From positions 1 to 64,000 of the forward strand of contig CAZPGL010000005.1 in assembly GCA_964586175.1 (NCBI GenBank): a stretch of DNA of 64,000 nt, given 5' to 3'. Under the pieces are notes generated by a model. It searched no databases and was not told where the DNA came from. It saw only the letters and a list, made by a program, of their open reading frames with translations. The DNA is from CAZPGL01 sp964586175 (GTDB taxonomy: Bacteria; Actinomycetota; Acidimicrobiia; Acidimicrobiales; MedAcidi-G1). Below, piece after piece: positions 23,888-31,579 of this stretch. Both the position numbers and the translations under genes were made by a program. Numbering within the stretch: position 1 is the first letter of the stretch; each line of letters opens with the position of its first letter.

Positions 23888-25096
23888 CTACCTCCGAACC
23901 AGCACCGACGAGCCGTGCCCGAACAGGCCCTGGTTGGCGGTCACGCCGACCCGAGCCCCCTCGACCTGGCGCCCGCCGGCCTGCCCGCGCAGTTGCCAGG
24001 TCAGCTCGCAGACCTGGGCGATGGCCTGGGCGGGCACCGCTTCGCCGAACGCGCCCAGCCCGCCGCTGGCGTTGACGGGAATGCGTCCACCGATGCTGGT
24101 CGCCCCCGACCTGATGAGGGATTCGGCCTCGCCGACCTCGCACAGGCCCAACTGCTCGTACCAGTCCAGTTCCAACGCCGACGACAGGTCGTAGACCTCG
24201 GCCAGATCGACGTCCTCGGGGCCGACGCCGGCCTCCTCGTAGACCCGGGCGCCGATCGACTCCTTGAAGCCCAGTTCGGGGGCGTCTACGGCGGCCGCAG
24301 AGTCAGTGGCCAGGTACGGAAGGTCGATGACCGTGTCGGGATAGGTGGGGGTCACCGTCGAGATGCCTCCCACCCGCACCGGGTCGGCCACACCGAGGGA
24401 GCGGGCGTAGTCCAGCGAGCTGACCACGATGGCGGCTCCGCCGTCGCTCGTGGCGCAGATGTCGAGCAGCCGCAGCGGATCGGAGACCACCGGCGAGTTG
24501 GCGACGTCGTCGACGCCGTACTCCTTGGGGAAGCGGGCGTTCGGGTTGTGTACGCCGTGACGGCTGTTCTTGGCCTTCACCATCGCGAAGTCCTCGGCGG
24601 TCGCCCCGTGCAGGGCCATACGGCGGCGGGCGTGGAGGGCGAAGTACACCGGGTTGGTGGCCCCGACGAGGTGGAAGCGCAGCCAGTCGGTGTCGTCGGG
24701 GCGCTTGCCTTCGTTGGGAGCCAGGAAGCCCTTCGGGGTGGTGTCGGCACCCACCACCAGGGCCACGTCGCAGGCCCCGGAGAGGATCTGCCCGCGGGCC
24801 ACGCTCAGCGCGGTGGCCCCCGATGCACAGGCGGCGTAGGAACTCGCCACCTGGGCGCCGTTGAAGCCGAGCGCCCGGGCGAACGTGGAGCCGGCGACGT
24901 ACCCCGGGTATCCGCACCGCACGGTGATGGCCCCGGAGACGAAGCCGACGTCGGTCCAGGCCACGCCGGCATCGCCGATTGCCTCCCGGGCGGCATGGAC
25001 CCCGTAGTCCACGAAGTTGCGTCCCCATTTACCCCACGGATGCATGCCCACACCCAGGATGGCGATGTCGTCCACGGTGCTCGCCTCGTTGCTCAT
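23888..25096 (-). CDS. Thiolase-fold acyl-CoA thiolase/lipid-transfer protein (SCPx/Ltp type)
   Basis: A 402-residue thiolase-superfamily protein. The nucleophilic Cys is Cys90 in SYAACASGATA, the C-terminal NASGGLGAFGEA supplies the second active-site region, and HGSSV lies near the end. It resembles mycobacterial Rv1627c-type lipid-transfer proteins rather than degradative FadA thiolases. Such proteins act with a DUF35 partner in thiolytic or aldol cleavage of branched acyl-CoA, as in the Ltp2-ChsH2 pair of steroid side-chain catabolism. The ATG overlaps the stop of the DUF35 gene (ATGA), strengthening the partner assignment. Confidence 0.85.
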   Translation of the reverse strand: MSNEASTVDDIAILGVGMHPWGKWGRNFVDYGVHAAREAIGDAGVAWTDVGFVSGAITVRCGYPGYVAGSTFARALGFNGAQVASSYAACASGATALSVARGQILSGACDVALVVGADTTPKGFLAPNEGKRPDDTDWLRFHLVGATNPVYFALHARRRMALHGATAEDFAMVKAKNSRHGVHNPNARFPKEYGVDDVANSPVVSDPLRLLDICATSDGGAAIVVSSLDYARSLGVADPVRVGGISTVTPTYPDTVIDLPYLATDSAAAVDAPELGFKESIGARVYEEAGVGPEDVDLAEVYDLSSALELDWYEQLGLCEVGEAESLIRSGATSIGGRIPVNASGGLGAFGEAVPAQAIAQVCELTWQLRGQAGGRQVEGARVGVTANQGLFGHGSSVLVRR

Positions 25097-25533
25097 TGGA
25101 CCGGCCGCCACCGCCACGTCATGTAGTCGTGGTCGTCGTCGCTGTAGAGCGTGCCCAGGACCAACTCGACCTCCTGGCCGACGTGCAGGTCGTCGACCGT
25201 CCAACCCGGTGCCACCTGACCCAGCACGACCATGCGTTCCTCGGCCAGCTCGACGGCTGCCACCACGACGGGCTCATAGGGTTCGGTCACGATGAACGGC
25301 GGCGGCGGCGGGTATTCGCTGTTCGTGTACGACCAGATGGTGCCGGTGCGGCTCAACAGCACCTCGTCGACGTCGCCGGCCGGCACCCGGGGGTCGGCGC
25401 CGCCCAGGTCCCGAGGGAAACAGTAGCCGCCGGCACCGCTGAGCCGACCACCGATCAGGTGCGGTTGGTCGTCCATGGTGAACAGGCCCTCCACCGCGGC
25501 CACCCGCTGCCTGGTCTGTCGTCCGTCACCCAC
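25093..25533 (-). CDS. DUF35 OB-fold protein lacking the zinc ribbon
   Basis: A 146-residue protein of the DUF35 family, the OB-fold partner of SCPx/Ltp-type thiolases. The C-terminal OB domain is recognisable (GTIWSYT, VVAAVELAEERMVVLGQV). The N-terminal rubredoxin-like zinc ribbon, normally four cysteines, is degenerate with only one Cys left (GYCFPR). GTG start at 25533, about 30 nt downstream of a predicted start site set by TACAAT (25570-25575 on the minus strand). It is the first gene of the leftward catabolic operon. Confidence 0.82.
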   Translation of the reverse strand: MGDGRQTRQRVAAVEGLFTMDDQPHLIGGRLSGAGGYCFPRDLGGADPRVPAGDVDEVLLSRTGTIWSYTNSEYPPPPPFIVTEPYEPVVVAAVELAEERMVVLGQVAPGWTVDDLHVGQEVELVLGTLYSDDDHDYMTWRWRPVQ

Positions 25534-25569
25534 GAGGCTTCACCCATCCGACGTCTGCGTTCCGCCGCC

Positions 25570-25588
25570 ATTGTATGACGGACCGTCA
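25570..25588. promoter_or_regulatory. Palindromic operator and -10 between divergent catabolic operons
   Basis: TGACGGACCGTCA (25576-25588) is a perfect 6+1+6 palindrome of the size used by TetR-family repressors. It abuts TACAAT, read on the minus strand (25570-25575), a near-consensus -10 for the DUF35-thiolase-crotonase operon. The acyl-CoA dehydrogenase operon starts on the other side at 25830. A repressor here would cover the leftward promoter. The sequence does not match the KstR or KstR2 motifs as I recall them, and no regulator gene is adjacent. The remaining gap (25589-25829) shows no gene. Confidence 0.6.
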
Positions 25589-25829
25589 GATTCGACCCCA
25601 CCCGGATCACCCGGTGCCGGCGAGCGGCCCGATCCCTACGACCGCCGAACCGCTGCCTTCCCGGCCACCGTCACGACGGCCGACAAGTACTGGCCGCCGG
25701 TTGGGCGCATCGACGCCGCCCACGGCGACAAGAACCTGGTGTGCGCCTGCCCCGACATCAACGATTACGCCTGAGACGCTCCGCCACCGGATTCCTCATC
25801 CCGGATGGCCGGCTTGTACGGTCGCCCCG

Positions 25830-27038
25830 ATGACCTCCACGGCCCAGAGTTCCCCCGACGTGGACCAGGAGTTCCGCGACCGGGTCACCGCGTTCCTCGA
25901 CGCCCACTGCCCCGGCACGGGTACCGCGGCCGACGACCCTGAAGGCGTCGACGCGGCCAAGGCGTTCCAGGCCGCCCTCGCCGACGCCGGCCTGGCCGGG
26001 TTGGCCTACCCGTCCGAGTTCGGCGGCGCCGGCCTCACCAAGGCCCATCAGGAGGCCTTCGACCGGGCAGCCGCCGACTACCCCCTCCCGAACGCGGCCC
26101 TGTCGATCTCCCACGGTATGTGCCTGCCCATGCTCAACCAGTTCGGCACCGACGATCAGAAGCGTCGCTATCTGACCGACTGCATCCGCGGCACCACCAT
26201 CTGGTGCCAGATGTTCTCCGAGCCGGGTGCCGGTTCGGACGTGGCAGGCCTGGCCACCCGGGCCGTGCGCGACGGCGACGAGTGGGTCGTCAACGGTCAG
26301 AAAGTCTGGACCTCAGGTGCCCACTACTGCGACCACGGCATCGTCGTCGCCCGGACCGATCCCACCCTGCCCAAGCACCAGGGCCTCACCATGTTCATCG
26401 TCGACATGCACGATCCCGGGGTCGAGGTACGACCCCTACGCCAGATCTCCGGGGCCAGCGGCTTCAACGAGGTGTTCTTCACCGATCTACGGATCCCGGC
26501 GGATGCCCAGCTGGGCGACCTCAATCAGGGTTGGAACCTGGCCGTGGCCATGCTCATGTTCGAACGGGTCTCCATCGGCGCCGGGGGCGGTGCCCTCAAC
26601 GCCAAGCGCTCCCCTCGGCTCATCAAGCTGGCCCGCACGCTGGGCCGCGACGACGATCCGGTCATTCGCCAGGGCCTGGCCGACCTCTGGATCAAGGAGG
26701 AGATCAAGGACTACATCGGCCGACGGATCCGGACGGCAGTGGCCGCCGGACGCGTGCCCGGCCCCGAAGGGTCGATCGCCAAGCTCAACGGGGCGATCAT
26801 CGCCCGCACGGCCCGGGACGTCACCATGGATCTGGTCGGCGCGTCGGGCCAGGCGTGGATGGCCGACGACCCCAGTGGCGCTGTGTGGGCCACCACGTGC
26901 GTGAGCGTCGCCGGGGTCAGCATCGCTGGCGGCACCGACGAGGTACAGCGCAACATCATCGGTGAGCGGGTCTTGGGCCTCCCCAAGGAACCCGACCCGT
27001 ACAAGGGTGCGGCCTGGGAAGACGTTCCCCGGAGTTAG
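25830..27038 (+). CDS. Acyl-CoA dehydrogenase
   Basis: A 402-residue FAD-dependent enzyme introducing a 2,3 double bond into an acyl-CoA. Visible features are the FAD/substrate loop MFSEPGAGSDVAGL, the VVNGQKVWTSGA beta-domain motif and the C-terminal GGTDEVQRNIIGERVLGL. The ATG is 7 nt after TACGGT (25817-25822), so the operon mRNA is probably leaderless. It is the first gene of a rightward operon with two further acyl-CoA dehydrogenases. Actinobacterial enzymes for branched or cyclic substrates often work as unlike pairs, which may apply to these genes. Confidence 0.92.
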   Translation: MTSTAQSSPDVDQEFRDRVTAFLDAHCPGTGTAADDPEGVDAAKAFQAALADAGLAGLAYPSEFGGAGLTKAHQEAFDRAAADYPLPNAALSISHGMCLPMLNQFGTDDQKRRYLTDCIRGTTIWCQMFSEPGAGSDVAGLATRAVRDGDEWVVNGQKVWTSGAHYCDHGIVVARTDPTLPKHQGLTMFIVDMHDPGVEVRPLRQISGASGFNEVFFTDLRIPADAQLGDLNQGWNLAVAMLMFERVSIGAGGGALNAKRSPRLIKLARTLGRDDDPVIRQGLADLWIKEEIKDYIGRRIRTAVAAGRVPGPEGSIAKLNGAIIARTARDVTMDLVGASGQAWMADDPSGAVWATTCVSVAGVSIAGGTDEVQRNIIGERVLGLPKEPDPYKGAAWEDVPRS

Positions 27039-27045
27039 GACCGGC

Positions 27046-28230
27046 GTGTTCATCGACCTCACCGACGCCCAGCGGACTCTGCAGGCCGAACTGCGCACCT
27101 ACTTCACCGAGCTGATGACGCCCGAGATGAAGCAGAAGGTGGCCCGGGCCGAGTTCGCCGAGAACCCCGAGTACAAGGCGCTCATCCGAAAGATCGGCGC
27201 CGACGGCTGGCTGGGTGTGGGCTGGCCCTCGGAGTACGGCGGCAAGGACTTCACTCCGGTCGAGCAGTACATCTTCTTCAACGAGTCTCAGGCCGCGGGC
27301 TGCCCCATCCCGTTCCTCACCACCAACACCGTCGGACCGACCATCCGCCAGTTCGGCACCGACGCCCAGCGGGACTTCTTCCTGCCCAAGATCCTGGCCG
27401 GCGACATGCACTTCTCGATCGGCTACTCCGAACCCGGGGCCGGCACCGACCTGGCGTCGCTGCGGACCCGGGCCGTGCGGGACGGCGACCAGTGGATCAT
27501 CAACGGGCAGAAACTGTTCACCAGCATCGCCTACAACGCCGACTACATCTGGTTGGCCGCCCGCACTGACCCGGATGCCCCGGGCCACAAGGGCATCACC
27601 ATGTTCCTCGTCGACACCGACGACCCGGGCTTCAGCATCCAGCCGTTCGAGACCTTCGGCCCCACCCACACCGCGGCCACCTTCTACGACAACGTCCGGG
27701 TCCCCGACACCATGCGGGTCGGCGACGTCAACGGCGGCTGGGGGCTCATCACCAACCAGCTCAACCACGAACGGGTCTCGCTGTTCGCCGCCGGCCGCCT
27801 CGTCCGCCAGGTCGACGCCGCCCTCGACTGGGCCCGCAGCACCGTGCTGGCCGACGGGCGCCGGGTCATCGACCAGGAATGGGCCCGGGTGGCGCTGGCC
27901 GAGTGCCGGGCCCTGGCCCGCCACCTCGAGTTGATGAACTGGTACGTGGCCGTCGAGAACACCCACGGCCGCATGAATCCCGCCGACTCGTCGTCGGTCA
28001 AGGTTCACGGCTCCGAGTCGATGCACCGGATCTTCACCCTGTTGATGCAGGTCTTCGGCGCCACCGGACACCTCGCCGCCGGCTCGCCGGGTGCCGTCCT
28101 GGCCGGCGAGATCGAATCCTCGTTCCGGGCCGTCTGGGTCCTGACGTTCGGCGGAGGCACCAACGAGATCCAGCGAGACATCATCGGCGGAGCCGGGCTG
28201 AAGCTCCCACGCGAGCGGCGACGGAAGTAG
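27046..28230 (+). CDS. Acyl-CoA dehydrogenase
   Basis: A 394-residue acyl-CoA dehydrogenase with GYSEPGAGTDLASL, IINGQKLFTS and the C-terminal TFGGGTNEIQRDIIG. It has a longer loop between the beta and C-terminal domains than the preceding paralogue. The GTG start lies 7 nt after the upstream stop. Next to a shorter paralogue (28236-29309), it resembles the large partner of heterotetrameric dehydrogenases used in steroid side-chain oxidation. This pairing is inferred from gene order. Confidence 0.9.
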   Translation: MFIDLTDAQRTLQAELRTYFTELMTPEMKQKVARAEFAENPEYKALIRKIGADGWLGVGWPSEYGGKDFTPVEQYIFFNESQAAGCPIPFLTTNTVGPTIRQFGTDAQRDFFLPKILAGDMHFSIGYSEPGAGTDLASLRTRAVRDGDQWIINGQKLFTSIAYNADYIWLAARTDPDAPGHKGITMFLVDTDDPGFSIQPFETFGPTHTAATFYDNVRVPDTMRVGDVNGGWGLITNQLNHERVSLFAAGRLVRQVDAALDWARSTVLADGRRVIDQEWARVALAECRALARHLELMNWYVAVENTHGRMNPADSSSVKVHGSESMHRIFTLLMQVFGATGHLAAGSPGAVLAGEIESSFRAVWVLTFGGGTNEIQRDIIGGAGLKLPRERRRK

Positions 28231-28235
28231 GCCGG

Positions 28236-29309
28236 GTGGACTTCTCCTTCGACGAGGCACAACAGGCGGTGGCCGACCTCGCCCACCGGATCATGGGCGA
28301 CCGCCTCGACCAGGAACGGCTTATGGCCATCGAGGCCGAGGGCCGGTGGTTCGACGCCGACCTGTGGGCCGAGCTGGCTGCCGCCGGGCTGACCGGCATC
28401 CACCTGTCCGAGGACGTGGGCGGCGCGGGCCTCGACCTCGTCGCCCTGGCCGCGCTGCTCCACGCCCAGGGCACCCATGTGGCACCGCTGCCGCTGCTGC
28501 CCACCGGGATCGCCGCCCTCGCCGTCGACACCTGGGGAACCGGCGAACAGCGAAACCGCCTCCTGCCCGGGGTCGCCGACGGCTCGCGGATCCTCACTGC
28601 CGCCGTCCAGGAGCCGCTCGACGACCGGCTCACCCATCCGTCGACCCGCTTCGACGGTGCTTCGGTCCACGGGGTCAAGGAGGTCGTCGAGTTCGCCCGG
28701 GCCGCCTCCCACGCCGTCCTCACCGTCGACGGCCCCACCGGTCCCGGCCTGGCATTGGTCGCCCTGGACGGGCCGGACATCACCGTGGAGGTCGGCCACT
28801 CCACCCGTGGCGACGAAGCGGCCCGGATCACCTTCGACGGTGCTCCGGCCGAGGCCCTCGGCGGCTCGCCGGCCTGGCTGATCGACCACCTGCGGGCTGC
28901 CATCTGCGCCACCCAACTCGGCGTGACCGAGGCGGCGCTGCGGCTCACCGCCGCCTACACCAGTGAGCGGGAGCAGTTCGGCCGACCCATCGCCACCTTC
29001 CAGGCCGTCACCCAGCGCCTGGCCGACCAGTTCATCAACGTCGGCGGCATCCGGTTGGCCACCTGGTCGGCGGCGTGGCGGCTTTCCCAAGGCCTCGACG
29101 CCACCGAGGATCTGCTGGTCGCCAAGTGGTGGGCATCGGAACGGGCCACCCACGTCGCGCACGCCACCCAGCACTGCCACGGCGGCATGGGCGTCGCCCG
29201 CGACTACCCCCTGCACCGCTACACCCTCTGGAACATCCACCTCACGTCCTCGCTCGGCGCCGGCAACCAGACCCTCCGCACGCTCGGAGGATGGCTCGCC
29301 GACGCGTGA
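28236..29309 (+). CDS. Acyl-CoA dehydrogenase, short divergent paralogue
   Basis: A 357-residue member of the family with a reduced middle domain. The C-terminal SEREQFGRPIATFQAVTQRLAD region is well kept, but the FAD-loop sequence EPGAGS of its neighbours is replaced by EPLDDR. This points to a partner subunit that may have lost part of one active site. GTG start 5 nt after the upstream stop. The next gene begins at or just after its stop. Together with 27046-28230 it probably forms a two-gene enzyme. Confidence 0.87.
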   Translation: MDFSFDEAQQAVADLAHRIMGDRLDQERLMAIEAEGRWFDADLWAELAAAGLTGIHLSEDVGGAGLDLVALAALLHAQGTHVAPLPLLPTGIAALAVDTWGTGEQRNRLLPGVADGSRILTAAVQEPLDDRLTHPSTRFDGASVHGVKEVVEFARAASHAVLTVDGPTGPGLALVALDGPDITVEVGHSTRGDEAARITFDGAPAEALGGSPAWLIDHLRAAICATQLGVTEAALRLTAAYTSEREQFGRPIATFQAVTQRLADQFINVGGIRLATWSAAWRLSQGLDATEDLLVAKWWASERATHVAHATQHCHGGMGVARDYPLHRYTLWNIHLTSSLGAGNQTLRTLGGWLADA

Positions 29310-29320
29310 CCCCGCGGACC

Positions 29321-30667
29321 GTGCCCCACCACGACCTCCTCATCATCGGGGCGGGCTCCGGCAACTCGATCATCGGCCCCGAGCACGACGGGATGGACGT
29401 GGCCATCGTCGAGCCTTGGGAGTTCGGCGGCACCTGCATGAACCGCGGGTGCATCCCGTCCAAGATGTTCGTCCATGCCGCCGACCTGGCCCTGTCGGCA
29501 CGGCGAGCCCCCGCACTCGGCGTCCACACCACCTTCGACGGGGCCGACTGGCCGGCCATCCGCGACCGGGTGTTCGGCCGCATCGACCCCATCGCCGCCT
29601 CGGGCCGGGCCTACCGCCACTCGCTCGACCACGTCACCGTCTACGAGCAGGCGGCCCGCTTCATCGGCGACCGCCGCCTGCGGATCGGCGACCACGAGGT
29701 CACCGCCGACCAGATCGTCGTCGCCGCCGGCGCCCGGTCGACCGTCCCTGACATTCCCGGTCTGGCCGCCACCCCGTTCCAGACCTCCGACACCGTCATG
29801 CGCCTCGACGAACTGCCGGACCGGCTGGCGATCGTCGGCGGCGGCTTCATCGCCGTCGAGATGGCCCACGTCTTTTCCGCCCTCGGCAGCCAGGTCACCA
29901 TCGTGCACCGGGGCGACCTGCTGCTCCGAGGAGCCGACGAGGACCTGCGCCGCTGTATCACCGCCGCCTACGCCGACCGCATGGACGTCCGGCTCGGCGC
30001 GGCGCCGATCACCGTCGACCACGCCGGGTCGTTCACCGTCAGCCTGCCCGATGACGTGACCATCGAGGCCGACCAGTTGCTGATCGCCACCGGCCGGCGC
30101 CCCAACACCGACACCCTCGACGTGGCCGCCGGTGGCATGACGACCACAGGACAGGGGCATCTCGTGACCGACCAGTATCTGCAAACCGACGCCCCCGGCG
30201 TCTGGGCGCTCGGCGACATCACCAACCCGGTCCAGCTCAAGCACACCGCCAACCAGGACGCCCGCATCGTGCGCCACAACCTCGCCCACCCCGACGACCT
30301 CCGGTCGGTGGACCGCACGCTGGCCCCGTACGCCGTGTTCGGCCACCCCCAGATCGCCACCGTCGGCCCCACCGAGGCCGACCTGGTGGCCGCCGGCCGT
30401 CCGTACCTCGTAGCCAACCGTCCGTACGCCGACACCGCGTACGGCTGGGCCATGGAGGACACCACCGGGTTCGTCAAGCTGCTGGCCGACCCCGACGACC
30501 GCCGCCTCCTCGCCGCCCACATCATCGGCCCCCAGGCACCGACGCTGATCCAGCAGCTCATCCAGGGCATGGCGGCCGGACAGACCGTGGACGAGATGGC
30601 GGCCGACCAGTACTACATCCACCCGGCCATGCCCGAGGTCGTCGAACAGGCCCTGCTCGAGTTCTGA
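29321..30667 (+). CDS. mtr: Mycothione reductase
   Basis: A 448-residue flavoprotein disulfide reductase that keeps mycothiol, the actinobacterial thiol, reduced using NADPH. The N-terminus DLLIIGAGSGNSII is typical of the enzyme, the redox pair is in GGTCMNRGCIPSK, the second dinucleotide site is VGGGFIAVE, and the C-terminal His-Glu pair lies in IHPAMPEVVEQAL. I chose the GTG at 29321 because its N-terminus aligns with known enzymes; a GTG at 29306 overlapping the upstream stop is an alternative. Its place at the end of an acyl-CoA dehydrogenase operon is unusual. Confidence 0.88.
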   Translation: MPHHDLLIIGAGSGNSIIGPEHDGMDVAIVEPWEFGGTCMNRGCIPSKMFVHAADLALSARRAPALGVHTTFDGADWPAIRDRVFGRIDPIAASGRAYRHSLDHVTVYEQAARFIGDRRLRIGDHEVTADQIVVAAGARSTVPDIPGLAATPFQTSDTVMRLDELPDRLAIVGGGFIAVEMAHVFSALGSQVTIVHRGDLLLRGADEDLRRCITAAYADRMDVRLGAAPITVDHAGSFTVSLPDDVTIEADQLLIATGRRPNTDTLDVAAGGMTTTGQGHLVTDQYLQTDAPGVWALGDITNPVQLKHTANQDARIVRHNLAHPDDLRSVDRTLAPYAVFGHPQIATVGPTEADLVAAGRPYLVANRPYADTAYGWAMEDTTGFVKLLADPDDRRLLAAHIIGPQAPTLIQQLIQGMAAGQTVDEMAADQYYIHPAMPEVVEQALLEF

Positions 30668-30721
30668 TCGCCCGGCCCCATCGGCCATGATCGTCGCGAC
30701 CACAACACCGGAGGGAACGCC

Positions 30722-31579
30722 ATGGAGGATCTACGCGGGAAGGTCGCCGTCATCACCGGCGGCGCCTCGGGCATGGGGCGGGCCTTCGCCGAGCGGTTCG
30801 CGGCCGCCGGGATGCGCCTGGCCCTGGCCGACGTCGAGGAGCCGGTCCTCGACGCGACCGTCGACGAACTACGGGCCGGCGGGGCCGAGGTCATCGGCGT
30901 CCGGTGTGACGTGTCGGACCTGGCGTCGGTCGAGGCCTTCGGCCGACAGGTCGAAGAGGCCTACGGCGGCGCCCATCTGCTGTGTCTCAACGCCGGAGTC
31001 GCGGCCTCCAAACACATCGCCGACATGTCAGTCGGAGAATGGGAATGGGTGCTCGGCGTCAACCTGTTCGGCATCGTCCACGGGCTCGACGTGTTCCTCC
31101 CCGGCCTCCTGGCCCAGGACGACGGTCACGTCGTCATGACGGCGTCGGTGGCCGGCCACACCTCCCACGCCAGCCTGTCGGCCTACAACGCGTCGAAGCA
31201 CGCCACGGTCACCATCGCCGAGACCCTCGATGCCGAATGCCGGGCCACCGACTCCAACGTCGGCGTGTCGTGCCTGTGCCCCGGATTCGTCGCCACCAAC
31301 ATCTTCATCTCCGACCGCAACCGTCCCGAAGCGCTGACCGACCCCTTGGCCGAACCCATCAGCGCCGAGGAGGCCGCCCGGCGGGATGCCGTGATGGAGT
31401 ACATGCAGGCCAACGCGGTCCGCCCTGCAGCCGTCGCCGACATGGTCCACGACGCCGTGGTGGACAAGACGTTCTGGATCTTCACCGACGACGACCACGT
31501 CGCGGTCATCGCCAAGCGCCACGACGAGATCCAGCACCGCCGCAACCCGTCGGCCCAGTCGTTGATGCCCGACTTCTAG
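30722..31579 (+). CDS. Short-chain dehydrogenase/reductase
   Basis: A 285-residue SDR with TGGASGMG (13-20), LNAGV near 92, Ser in TASVAGH and the YNASK active site, plus a longer C-terminal region than classical 250-residue members. ATG preceded by GGAGGG. Asp39 in LADVE suggests NAD(H) preference. It ends convergently with the acyl-CoA synthetase, and their stop codons overlap in the tetranucleotide CTAG. Its place in the catabolic block suggests it oxidises a hydroxyacyl or cyclic alcohol intermediate; the substrate is unknown. Confidence 0.85.
   Translation: MEDLRGKVAVITGGASGMGRAFAERFAAAGMRLALADVEEPVLDATVDELRAGGAEVIGVRCDVSDLASVEAFGRQVEEAYGGAHLLCLNAGVAASKHIADMSVGEWEWVLGVNLFGIVHGLDVFLPGLLAQDDGHVVMTASVAGHTSHASLSAYNASKHATVTIAETLDAECRATDSNVGVSCLCPGFVATNIFISDRNRPEALTDPLAEPISAEEAARRDAVMEYMQANAVRPAAVADMVHDAVVDKTFWIFTDDDHVAVIAKRHDEIQHRRNPSAQSLMPDF

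Noticed and set aside
22436..25126. An open frame of nearly 900 codons on the + strand
   Set aside because: It is antisense to the nucleotidyltransferase, EchA20-like and thiolase genes, and has no recognisable motifs.
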